Source: an uncultured Clostridium sp.
GTDB taxonomy: Bacteria; Bacillota; Clostridia; TANB77; CAG-508
Reading direction: 5' to 3'
DNA: 36,695 nucleotides
NCBI GenBank assembly: GCA_945946655.1
Contig: CAMEWM010000011.1
Span: forward strand, 1-36,695
Shown piece by piece: positions 24,257 to 31,607 of this stretch; positions within the stretch are counted from its first letter, which is position 1, and the number at the start of each line of letters is the position of its first letter. The translations under genes and the position numbers were made by a program. Under the pieces are notes generated by a model. It saw only the letters and a program-made list of their open reading frames with translations. It did not search any database and was not told the origin of the DNA.

Positions 24257-24376
24257 ATGTTAAAATTATTAGCTAAAGTTGCTGAAAAATATGCAAGAAA
24301 TACAAATACTGCTTGCATTTTCTGGGGAGTATTCCATCAACCAAAAATGCCAGCATCATTAATTAAAAAAGATTAA
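24257..24376 (+). CDS. agrD: AgrD-like cyclic autoinducer peptide precursor (39 aa)
   Basis: The product fits AgrD: an amphipathic basic N-terminal helix (MLKLLAKVAEKYARN), a signal region with one cysteine (Cys20 in TACIFWGVF), then the conserved C-terminal recognition segment HQPKMPASL and a charged end. AgrB would remove the tail and cyclise through Cys20. The Cys lies seven residues before the HQPK block, further than the five-residue ring of S. aureus peptides, so the mature ring may be larger than usual or the cut site shifted. The SD AGAGGAGGAG is very strong. agrB precedes and the histidine kinase converges from the other side. Confidence 0.9.
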   Translation: MLKLLAKVAEKYARNTNTACIFWGVFHQPKMPASLIKKD

Positions 24377-24401
24377 CAATATATATTCGTAAAAACAATA
24401 T

Positions 24402-24433
24402 AAAACAAGATAGTACTTAAGCTATCTTGTTTT
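24402..24433. terminator. Bidirectional terminator of agrBD and agrCA
   Basis: AAAACAAGATAG (24402-24413) pairs perfectly with CTATCTTGTTTT (24422-24433) around an 8-nt loop. It lies exactly between the two converging transcripts and touches the kinase stop codon. Confidence 0.88.
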
Positions 24434-25782
24434 TATTCATTATAAATTTCAATCTGTTGTTTAAAGAATTTATTTGTTTTAGATGTAAACCTCGAAATAT
24501 TCTTACTTTGAGAAATTATTTTATTTACTTCCCATAGCCCAAGTCCAGTATTCTTTGGCTTAGTAGAAAATCCTTTTTCATAAATCTTATCTAGATTTAT
24601 ATCCTTATTTTTATAAGTGTTTTCAATTATTAGTAATTGTCTATTTTGTCTTATATCATTTCTAATTGTTACGTTAATTATTTTTTCATCACATTCAGAT
24701 GCAGCTTCGATAGCGTTATCCATAAGAATTCCTAATATTCGAGTGAATTTATAAATTTCCATATATAGATTGTTAAAATCTATAAAAGACTCTAATGTTA
24801 TCTTTATGTTTAGTTCATCTGCCCTGTAATATTTGTTAGCAAGAACAGTATATACAGCAGGATTATTAATTGCATCGGGACTTAATGAGCTTAAATTATT
24901 TACTTGATTACAATCTGTTAATAATTGTTTATAATATTTTGTTAAACCATTCATATCATTTGTTTCAACATATCCACCAATGCCTGCTATAATATTAGAA
25001 AAATCATGCTTAAATGCTCTAATATTATCATGTAAAATTTGCAAAGTCTTATTGTATAATTTTTCCTGTTCTAAATCTTCAGTAGTTTTTTCTAATTTCA
25101 TTGTTTTTACCATGCTAAAAGTACTAATGAAAAAATATGATATTAGAGATAGAATATTAATAGAAATAACAAAAGTTGGTAATGCATGATAATAAAATAC
25201 AATTAAATACATTTGAATAAAGATTACAACAATTGCAATTAGTGTATTAGTTAGGAGTATTATTTTATTTTTCTTATTTAAATTATCTAGTATAGTAATA
25301 TTGAAGTTAAAATGTTTGATTAATTTGTATATTATAAACAATATTATATAAATTGATAAAGTAATAATAAGTCTAAATAAAGGAATTTTAGCACAAACAT
25401 TATAATCAATATTAAATATGATTAAAAATAATCTTGCGCAGATTAACTCTAATATGGAGATAAAGACATTTGGAATAAATTCAGCAAATAGGCTTTTTAA
25501 AAAGCTAATTCTAAATACATACATAATTATAAATGGTGCACTAATTAAAGTTAAAATATTACTGTATGGTTTTGGAATAACAAAAATACAGAGCAATCCA
25601 ATAGGGATTGTTATAGATAAGTAAATAATTTTTTGCTTCTTGGTAGCAGAAATATTTAATAGAGTAAGAAAAAATTGCATTATAAGAGGCATCTCTATTA
25701 GTAATAAAAAAATAGATAATATTTTTATTAGAATTTCATTCTCTGTAGACAATACTGTCCATATATTATTTAACATTTCCAT
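24433..25782 (-). CDS. agrC: AgrC-like sensor histidine kinase (GHKL ATPase)
   Basis: The 449-residue protein has about six membrane segments in residues 10-225, which form the peptide sensor in AgrC. A coiled linker follows, then the phospho-acceptor His259 in FKHDFSN, and a GHKL ATPase domain with the N-box GILMDNAIEAA (351-361) and G-box GLGLW (413-417). It belongs to the HPK10-type family of peptide-sensing kinases. Its start overlaps the regulator gene by 17 bp, so the two are translationally coupled. The gene converges with agrBD, unlike the S. aureus arrangement where all four genes are in one operon. Confidence 0.93.
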   Translation of the reverse strand: MEMLNNIWTVLSTENEILIKILSIFLLLIEMPLIMQFFLTLLNISATKKQKIIYLSITIPIGLLCIFVIPKPYSNILTLISAPFIIMYVFRISFLKSLFAEFIPNVFISILELICARLFLIIFNIDYNVCAKIPLFRLIITLSIYIILFIIYKLIKHFNFNITILDNLNKKNKIILLTNTLIAIVVIFIQMYLIVFYYHALPTFVISINILSLISYFFISTFSMVKTMKLEKTTEDLEQEKLYNKTLQILHDNIRAFKHDFSNIIAGIGGYVETNDMNGLTKYYKQLLTDCNQVNNLSSLSPDAINNPAVYTVLANKYYRADELNIKITLESFIDFNNLYMEIYKFTRILGILMDNAIEAASECDEKIINVTIRNDIRQNRQLLIIENTYKNKDINLDKIYEKGFSTKPKNTGLGLWEVNKIISQSKNISRFTSKTNKFFKQQIEIYNE

Positions 25783-26485
25783 AATTATTTAAAACCTCCA
25801 TAAAATTACTTTTATATTTAGGCCCAATAAAGCACTTAGAAGTAGGTGGATATTTGAAAAAGATAGTGTTATTCGATAAATCAACATTGCTTATGTTATT
25901 AACGTTTACAATAAATGATTTATGACATCTTACAAAGTTATATGGTAATGATTCACTTAGCTTATTAAACGAACCATAAGATTCTATTGTCGATGAACTT
26001 AATGAATATATAGTTTTCATACCATCTTTTTGAATATAATTAATCAAATTTTGATTCACTAGTTTTTTCTTATTATTTAGTTTTATAAATTTTTGATTAT
26101 TAGCTGAGATATCATCAAAAAGTCTTAGTATAGTACTTTCTAGTTTTGACAAAGAAAAAGGCTTTTGAATGAAATCAAATGTTTTACATTCAAAAGCAGA
26201 TACAATATATTCAAAGTGACCTGTAAGGAAAATAATATAGATAGACTTGTTATTTTGCCTTATCTGTTTTGCAACGTCTATTCCATTTGCTTGTGAATTT
26301 AAATTAATATCTAAAAATAAAACATTAACTTCATTTTGACTAACAAAATCAATTAATCTACTTGCAGCATCAGTAGTAAACACAATAGCCGCGTCTAAAT
26401 TATTACGAAAAAATATTATTTCAAGAAATTCTTTGAGCTTGTCCAGTAATTGAGTGTTATCATCACATAATGCAAATTTAATCAT
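25766..26485 (-). CDS. agrA: AgrA-like LytTR response regulator
   Basis: The 239-residue protein has a receiver domain (about 1-120) with acidic pocket D8/D9, phospho-acceptor Asp59 in LFLDINL and Lys108 in QKPF. A LytTR DNA-binding domain (about 130-235) follows, containing YNFVRCHKSFIVNVNNI. Such regulators bind paired direct repeats. No convincing pair was found before agrB, so its own targets are open. The gene precedes the kinase on the same transcript, an order typical of clostridial agr loci. Confidence 0.94.
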   Translation of the reverse strand: MIKFALCDDNTQLLDKLKEFLEIIFFRNNLDAAIVFTTDAASRLIDFVSQNEVNVLFLDINLNSQANGIDVAKQIRQNNKSIYIIFLTGHFEYIVSAFECKTFDFIQKPFSLSKLESTILRLFDDISANNQKFIKLNNKKKLVNQNLINYIQKDGMKTIYSLSSSTIESYGSFNKLSESLPYNFVRCHKSFIVNVNNISNVDLSNNTIFFKYPPTSKCFIGPKYKSNFMEVLNNYGNVK

Positions 26486-26499
26486 ATTTTTATCTCCTT

Positions 26500-26528
26500 A
26501 TTATAATCATATAAGTAAGTAAAATCAA
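26500..26528 (-). promoter_or_regulatory. Candidate promoter of the agrA-agrC transcript
   Basis: On the minus strand TTGATT (26523-26528) and TATAAT (26500-26505) have a 17-bp spacer. The -10 box abuts the SD AAGGAG (26494-26499), so if used the mRNA would start inside or near the SD. An alternative promoter further upstream is possible. Confidence 0.4.
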
Positions 26529-26629
26529 GAAAGATTAAAAAAACAATAACCAAATTTTTCCAATTACAATATAATATATTCCAAATGAGAAATGTTGTCA
26601 ATATAAAATTTGAAAAAATAAATCTAAAA

Positions 26630-26636
26630 TGTCGAA
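26630..26636 (+). promoter_or_regulatory. Candidate Spo0A box between agrA and pdaA
   Basis: TGTCGAA, the core 0A-box, lies 109 bp before the deacetylase start and 145 bp from the agrA start. The rest of this 259-bp region is AT-rich; I see no clear sigma-G or sigma-A promoter for pdaA. Confidence 0.3.
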
Positions 26637-26744
26637 AGTTGCAAAATACTAATAAATAAAATTAAAATTGAGTATAAGAATAAATCATATATTCATTCAT
26701 ATAATTTAGAAATACAATTATTATAGGATAAGGAGAAAAGTATA

Positions 26745-27551
26745 ATGAAAAAAATTTTAATAACACTTTCTGTCTTATTGATTTTTGTTTTTGGAATTGC
26801 ATTAGTTATCAATAACAATGATGGCAATACAACAATTTTGACTAGCAGTGCAGATACACTTAGCAATACAAAAATTGGTTGGGGAATAAAGAGAAGTGAT
26901 AATCATGAACAACCAGATGTTGGATCTAAAAATAAGGAAATATTAGATAGGTACCAAGGAATATATTTAGGAAATAAAGATAAAAAAACTATATATTTGA
27001 CATTTGATTTAGGATATGAAGCAGGATATACACCGAAAATACTGGAAATATTAAAACAAAATGATGTAAAAGCGACTTTCTTTATTACTGCACATTATTT
27101 GAATACTCAACCAGATTTAGTTAAACAGATGATTGATGAGGGACATATTATTGGGAACCATACAGTAAATCATAAATCAATGCCAAGCTGCAGTTTTGAA
27201 ACAATAAAAAAAGAAGTTATGGATTTGCATGCAGCAGTAAATAATAAATTTGGGTATGAAATGAAATACATAAGACCTCCTAAAGGCGAATATAGTGAAA
27301 GAACAGTAGCATATACTAATACACTTGGATACACGACGGTTATGTGGTCTTTTGCGTATGATGACTGGGATGAATCAAAACAGGGAAGAGAAGAATATGG
27401 TAAAAAGAAAATTTTAGATAATATACACAATGGAGAAGTGATGCTTTTGCATGCAACCTCAAAAGACAATAGTAATATATTAGATGATGTAATAAAACAG
27501 ATTAAGAATATAGGATATGAGTTTAAAAATATAGATGTCTTTGAAAAATAA
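26745..27551 (+). CDS. pdaA: PdaA-like peptidoglycan/polysaccharide deacetylase
   Basis: The NodB-type catalytic domain covers about 80-265. Asp88 lies in LTFDLGYEAGYT, in the PdaA style where the usual second Asp is replaced. The metal His pair is H139/H143 in GNHTVNH. RPPKGEYSE, WSFAYDDW and LLHATSKDN also match the PdaA group. In Bacillus PdaA helps make muramic delta-lactam in spore cortex, needed for germination. A membrane anchor or signal segment covers residues 5-23, ahead of the GWGIKRSDNHEQP stretch seen in this group. The SD AAGGAG precedes the ATG at 26745. The neighbouring yqfC and yqfD support a sporulation role. Confidence 0.92.
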   Translation: MKKILITLSVLLIFVFGIALVINNNDGNTTILTSSADTLSNTKIGWGIKRSDNHEQPDVGSKNKEILDRYQGIYLGNKDKKTIYLTFDLGYEAGYTPKILEILKQNDVKATFFITAHYLNTQPDLVKQMIDEGHIIGNHTVNHKSMPSCSFETIKKEVMDLHAAVNNKFGYEMKYIRPPKGEYSERTVAYTNTLGYTTVMWSFAYDDWDESKQGREEYGKKKILDNIHNGEVMLLHATSKDNSNILDDVIKQIKNIGYEFKNIDVFEK

Positions 27552-27576
27552 AACGTAAAAAGGAGAATGAGTAACT

Positions 27577-27858
27577 TTGAAAAAGAAAAGAAAAGAAGAA
27601 AGTGCATTAAATCGAATATTGGAAGTACCAAAAGAAATAAGTACTAATGAACCTAAAATAACTATTGCGGGTTTTAAAAAAATGTTAATAGAAAATTATA
27701 AAGTTATTTTAGAATATCAAGATATTTATATAAGAGTAAAAACATATATTGGTATAGTAAATATTAATGGATTTAATTTAAAGTTGGGAGAGATGACAAG
27801 TGATGACATAGTAATAACAGGAGATATTGAAACAGTAGACTTTGAAAAATTAGAATAA
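27577..27858 (+). CDS. yqfC: Sporulation protein YqfC
   Basis: This 93-residue protein matches the YqfC pattern, including NRILEVPKEI (about 11-20) and ITIAGFKKMLIENYKVILEY. YqfC and YqfD form a conserved mother-cell pair needed for spore formation; the molecular role is unknown. The start is a TTG at 27577 with AAGGAG about 11 bases upstream. An ATG at 27567 lies closer but is out of frame and opens only a short ORF. It lies 17 bp before yqfD. Confidence 0.9.
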   Translation: MKKKRKEESALNRILEVPKEISTNEPKITIAGFKKMLIENYKVILEYQDIYIRVKTYIGIVNINGFNLKLGEMTSDDIVITGDIETVDFEKLE

Positions 27859-27875
27859 TAAAATAAGGAGGAAAA

Positions 27876-29060
27876 ATGTTTTTTAAAATTCTGATAAAAT
27901 ACATATTTGGCTATATAAATATAAAAGTAGAAGGATATTTTGTAGAAAAGTTTATAAATAAGTGTATAAATGAAAATATATTCTTTTGGAACGTAAAAAG
28001 AGAAAGATCAACTATGGCATATATGAATGTAGGAATAAAAGATTTTAAAAAACTATGTGAAATATCAAAAGAAACAAAATGCAAGGTAAACATTATAGAG
28101 AAAAAAGGTTTACCTTTCTTTTTACATAGATATAGAAAAAGAAAAGTGTTTTTCATATTAATAATTCTAATAAGTTTAATATTATTTATATTATCAAAAT
28201 TTATTTGGAATATTGAAATTAAAGGGTTAGACAATATAAGCAAAAGCGAAGTAATATCTATGCTAGAAAGAGAAGGAGTAAAGATAGGAGAATTGAAATC
28301 CAAAATAAATACTCAAAAAGTAATAAATGAAATAAGACTAGAAAGAGAAGATATTGCATGGGTTGGAATTACAATACAAGGAACTAATGCAATTATAGAG
28401 GTAGTAGAAGCGGATTCTAAACCAGAGATAATAAATGAAGAAGAATATTGCAATATAGTAGCAACAAAAGATGCTCAAATAGTAAAGATAAGTGCTCAAA
28501 ATGGTATTCCCGTAGTAACTACAGATGATGTTGTAACAAAAGGAGATATACTAATTGCAGGATGGATAGATGGTAAATACACTGGTACGAGATATGTACA
28601 TGCAGAAGGAGATGTGAAAGCTAAGGTATGGTATACGGAAAAAGAACAAGTAGCGTTAAACCAAGTTGTAGAAAAGGATACGGGGAATTCGGAAGAAAAA
28701 TACAAGATAAAAATAAATAATTTTACAATAAATTTGTTCAAAACCCTTTCAAAATTTAAAAAATATGATACAATAGAAACGTGCAACCAGATAAAAATAT
28801 TTTCTAATTTTTATTTACCCATAGAATTTATAAAAATTACAAATATAGAAAAAATAGAGGACAAAATTATTTACGGAATAGAGGATGCCAGACAAATAGG
28901 TATACAAAAAGCTTCAGGAAAAATAGAAAAACAATTAAATAATGAACAAGAAATATTACAGAAATATGTAAATACTTACGTAAATAGTGATTTTGTCGAG
29001 GTTGAAGTTACATATGAAGTATTAGAAAATATCGGGACAAAAGAAAAAATAGTATTTTGA
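27876..29060 (+). CDS. yqfD: Sporulation protein YqfD
   Basis: The 394-residue protein has the YqfD layout: an N-terminal domain (1-85), one membrane helix at about 91-110, then a large outer part beginning with WNIEIKGLDNISKSEVISML, which resembles a POTRA-like module, and VWYTEKEQVAL further on. It acts with YqfC in sporulation, probably at the mother-cell membrane; its biochemical role is unknown. The SD AAGGAGG precedes the ATG at 27876. The gene ends 13 bp before the next start. Confidence 0.93.
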   Translation: MFFKILIKYIFGYINIKVEGYFVEKFINKCINENIFFWNVKRERSTMAYMNVGIKDFKKLCEISKETKCKVNIIEKKGLPFFLHRYRKRKVFFILIILISLILFILSKFIWNIEIKGLDNISKSEVISMLEREGVKIGELKSKINTQKVINEIRLEREDIAWVGITIQGTNAIIEVVEADSKPEIINEEEYCNIVATKDAQIVKISAQNGIPVVTTDDVVTKGDILIAGWIDGKYTGTRYVHAEGDVKAKVWYTEKEQVALNQVVEKDTGNSEEKYKIKINNFTINLFKTLSKFKKYDTIETCNQIKIFSNFYLPIEFIKITNIEKIEDKIIYGIEDARQIGIQKASGKIEKQLNNEQEILQKYVNTYVNSDFVEVEVTYEVLENIGTKEKIVF

Positions 29061-29073
29061 AAGGATGAGAAAT

Positions 29074-30312
29074 ATGGAAGAAAAAAGTCTTAGAGTTTAT
29101 GCAGACAAAAAATTTTTTGCAAAATTAACAAATACTATCACAAAACTATTAATACCAACAAAAATAGGAATTAACGGAATGCTAATTTCTATCAAAAGAA
29201 ATAATGTACTTAAAGCTTATGATAATTATCTAGAGTGCGAAAATGAGAATCCAATAAAAAAAGATGAGATAGAGAAAAAATATGAAGATACATTTTCTTT
29301 ATATCTTGAGGCTATAGATAAGCATATGATGGATAATGTATATAAAAAAGTGAAAAATGATACAGCAACTGTATTTGAGAGAGAAGCACTATCTAAATAT
29401 TATATGGTAATACATTTAAAAGACAATGAATACTTAGAATATAAATATAGAAAACAAATATTTTTAATACAATTGGATTATGATACTGTAAAAGAATTAA
29501 ATAAGGAAAAACTTATAGACAGATATGAGCATTTTTATGCAAGTAGAATGGAAGCTTTATATAAGAAACTTTTAAAGAATTATTCTATAAAACTATCAGA
29601 TGATTTAGAACAAAGAGATAAAGATGAGATATATAATAAAATATTTGCAACAGTAGAAGAGTACATAACAGATATTCTTCCAATAAAGATGAAAGAAGAA
29701 CCAGATAATCAAATATATAAAGATATATTAAGTGATTATAAAAACTTTGAAAGATTTACAGTTGGAAAATTAGATCAAAATGATGTAATAGAAAAGAACA
29801 TGATCTTATTAGGAATTAGTAGAAAATTATTTACACATAGCTTACCATTAGTTATAGCAGAACAATGCTATGAAAAATTATTAGTAGATGCTAGAACATT
29901 AATAATGGATACTAAAATTAGTAGAAAACAAGAAAAGGCTTATGGATTACTTATAAATATAATAGATGATTATAACTTAAGATTGTTATCTACGAAAATT
30001 TATTGGGACAAACCTGCTGACAGAGAGGAATACAAAAAGTTTTATGCAGAATATAAAAAGATTAACGAATTAAAAGAAAAGAATTATATGGAATATTCAA
30101 AAAACAAGGAAATACTATTCTTGAAAAGAGAGTTAAAAATAGTTTACAACAATATTAATAGATACTGTAGAATCATAAAATTTTATAAAAGAAAGCTAGT
30201 AGATTTGGGAGCTATGAGAGAATTAAAAAATAGCTTTATATCAGAAGGAAATTATATAAAAAACAAATCAGAAGTTTGCGAAAAAGAAATAAAGGAAAAA
30301 GTAGTTATATAA
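29074..30312 (+). CDS. Unknown 412-residue helical protein between yqfD and ybeY
   Basis: I do not recognise this family. It has no signal peptide or membrane segment. It is very rich in Lys, Glu, Tyr and Asp and predicted almost all helical, with coiled-coil-like stretches such as KKYEDTFSLYLEAIDKHM and a long C-terminal helix (about 330-400). I see no Walker A or other nucleotide motif, so it is not PhoH, the usual occupant of this place. The start at 29074 lies nine bases after AAAGGA; an in-frame ATG at 29065 touches that SD. The 13-bp and 18-bp gaps to its neighbours show that it is part of the same operon. Confidence 0.85.
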   Translation: MEEKSLRVYADKKFFAKLTNTITKLLIPTKIGINGMLISIKRNNVLKAYDNYLECENENPIKKDEIEKKYEDTFSLYLEAIDKHMMDNVYKKVKNDTATVFEREALSKYYMVIHLKDNEYLEYKYRKQIFLIQLDYDTVKELNKEKLIDRYEHFYASRMEALYKKLLKNYSIKLSDDLEQRDKDEIYNKIFATVEEYITDILPIKMKEEPDNQIYKDILSDYKNFERFTVGKLDQNDVIEKNMILLGISRKLFTHSLPLVIAEQCYEKLLVDARTLIMDTKISRKQEKAYGLLINIIDDYNLRLLSTKIYWDKPADREEYKKFYAEYKKINELKEKNYMEYSKNKEILFLKRELKIVYNNINRYCRIIKFYKRKLVDLGAMRELKNSFISEGNYIKNKSEVCEKEIKEKVVI

Positions 30313-30330
30313 TGAAAAAGAGGTAATATT

Positions 30331-30822
30331 TTGAAAAATTGTGTACAAATTGAGTTCTGGGATATACAAGAAAATAAAGAATATAAAGAAATAATTGAAA
30401 GAGTAGTTACAACATGTTTCGAAGAAGAAAATTTAATTAATACAAATTTATATTTAAATGTGATATTAACTAACCCGGAAATGATTAGGCAAACAAATGA
30501 AAAATATAGAAATATTGATAAAGAGACAGATGTATTGTCTTTTCCAATGTTTCAAAAAGAAGAGATAGATAAAATTATAGAAAAAGGTAAAGAATATGAA
30601 GAACCTGTTGAAGACGTTTTAGGAGACGTAATGGTATCAATTCCAAAGGTTATAGAGCAAGCTAAAGAATATGGTCATAGTGTTGAAAGAGAATTAGCAT
30701 ATATGATTGTTCATGGATTTTACCATTTAATGGGATATGACCATATAAAAGAAGAAGATAAAGTTGTAATGAGACCTAAGGAGGAAAATATATTAAATAA
30801 ATTAAATATAACAAGGCAATAG
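30331..30822 (+). CDS. ybeY: Endoribonuclease YbeY
   Basis: YbeY is a zinc endoribonuclease for 16S rRNA 3'-end maturation and ribosome quality control. The metal motif HGFYHLMGYDH places zinc ligands at His128, His132 and His138, and DKETDVLSFPM (about 63-73) is the second signature. The start is TTG at 30331, about seven bases after AAAGAGGT. The 163-residue length is normal. It lies between the unknown gene and dgkA in the conserved ybeY-dgkA-recO-era neighbourhood. Confidence 0.95.
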   Translation: MKNCVQIEFWDIQENKEYKEIIERVVTTCFEEENLINTNLYLNVILTNPEMIRQTNEKYRNIDKETDVLSFPMFQKEEIDKIIEKGKEYEEPVEDVLGDVMVSIPKVIEQAKEYGHSVERELAYMIVHGFYHLMGYDHIKEEDKVVMRPKEENILNKLNITRQ

Positions 30823-30832
30823 GGGAAATTGA

Positions 30833-31585
30833 ATGAAAGAAAATAATCATAAACTCAAAAATGATAACTTTATAGAAGCATGTAATAATGCTGTAAATGG
30901 TATAATATATGCAGCGACAACACAAAGAAATATAAAAATACAACTGGTCTTGGCTGTTATTGTAATGGTATTATGTTTGTTCTATGGATTAAACACAACA
31001 GAATTTCTATGTTTAGTATTTGCAGTGTTTATGGTTATATTTGCAGAAATGATAAATACAGCTATAGAAACAGTAGTAGATTTATTTGTAGATGTATACC
31101 ATCCAAAAGCCAAAATAGCAAAAGATGTTGCGGCGGGAGCAGTTGTATTAGCTGCTTGTAATGCACTTATTGTAGGATACTTTATATTCTTTAAGGAAGA
31201 AAACTTAAAAGCTATTAGTGACAGTATTTTTAACAATATGGTTAAATCGCCATTACATCTAGCTTTTGTTGCAATCATATTAGTAATTATAGGTGTTATT
31301 GCCATCAAGGCAAGTTGCTCAAAAAAGAAAGAAAGAGGACAGCTAATAAAAGAAGGATTTGTTCCAAGTGGTCAGTCTGCTTTTGCATTTGCAGCGCTTA
31401 CTGCTATATGGCTTAATAGTAAAGACATAGTAACTTTTTCATTAGCTCTAATGTTATCCATACTTATAGCAGGAAATAGAATATATAATAATGCTAGGAC
31501 AAAAGCAGAAGTTGTTTTTGGTGCAAGCATGGGGGTATTAATAGTATTGTTGGTTTATGGATTAACAATATTTAAGATACAATAG
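30833..31585 (+). CDS. dgkA: Diacylglycerol/undecaprenol kinase fused to degenerate PAP2-like domain
   Basis: The N-terminal half (about 1-122) is a DgkA-type kinase with the core FAEMINTAIETVVDL (70-84; Glu72, Asn75, Glu79) and three membrane helices. DgkA in Gram-positives phosphorylates undecaprenol. The C-terminal half (about 138-250) resembles a PAP2 phosphatase membrane domain, but its active-site pattern is altered: PSGQ (178-181) replaces PSGH, and the second motif reads NRIYNNARTKAE (215-226), keeping Arg216 but with Arg where the catalytic His and Glu where the Asp are expected. The phosphatase part is probably inactive or repurposed. The SD AGGGGAA precedes the ATG at 30833. Confidence 0.88.
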   Translation: MKENNHKLKNDNFIEACNNAVNGIIYAATTQRNIKIQLVLAVIVMVLCLFYGLNTTEFLCLVFAVFMVIFAEMINTAIETVVDLFVDVYHPKAKIAKDVAAGAVVLAACNALIVGYFIFFKEENLKAISDSIFNNMVKSPLHLAFVAIILVIIGVIAIKASCSKKKERGQLIKEGFVPSGQSAFAFAALTAIWLNSKDIVTFSLALMLSILIAGNRIYNNARTKAEVVFGASMGVLIVLLVYGLTIFKIQ

Positions 31586-31607
31586 AAAAATAAAGGAGAG
31601 TAACTAA

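Noticed and set aside
26674-26712. Sigma-G-like promoter (GTATA ... CATATAAT) before pdaA
   Set aside because: The -10 half does not match the CAnnnTA pattern; only the -35 half is similar.
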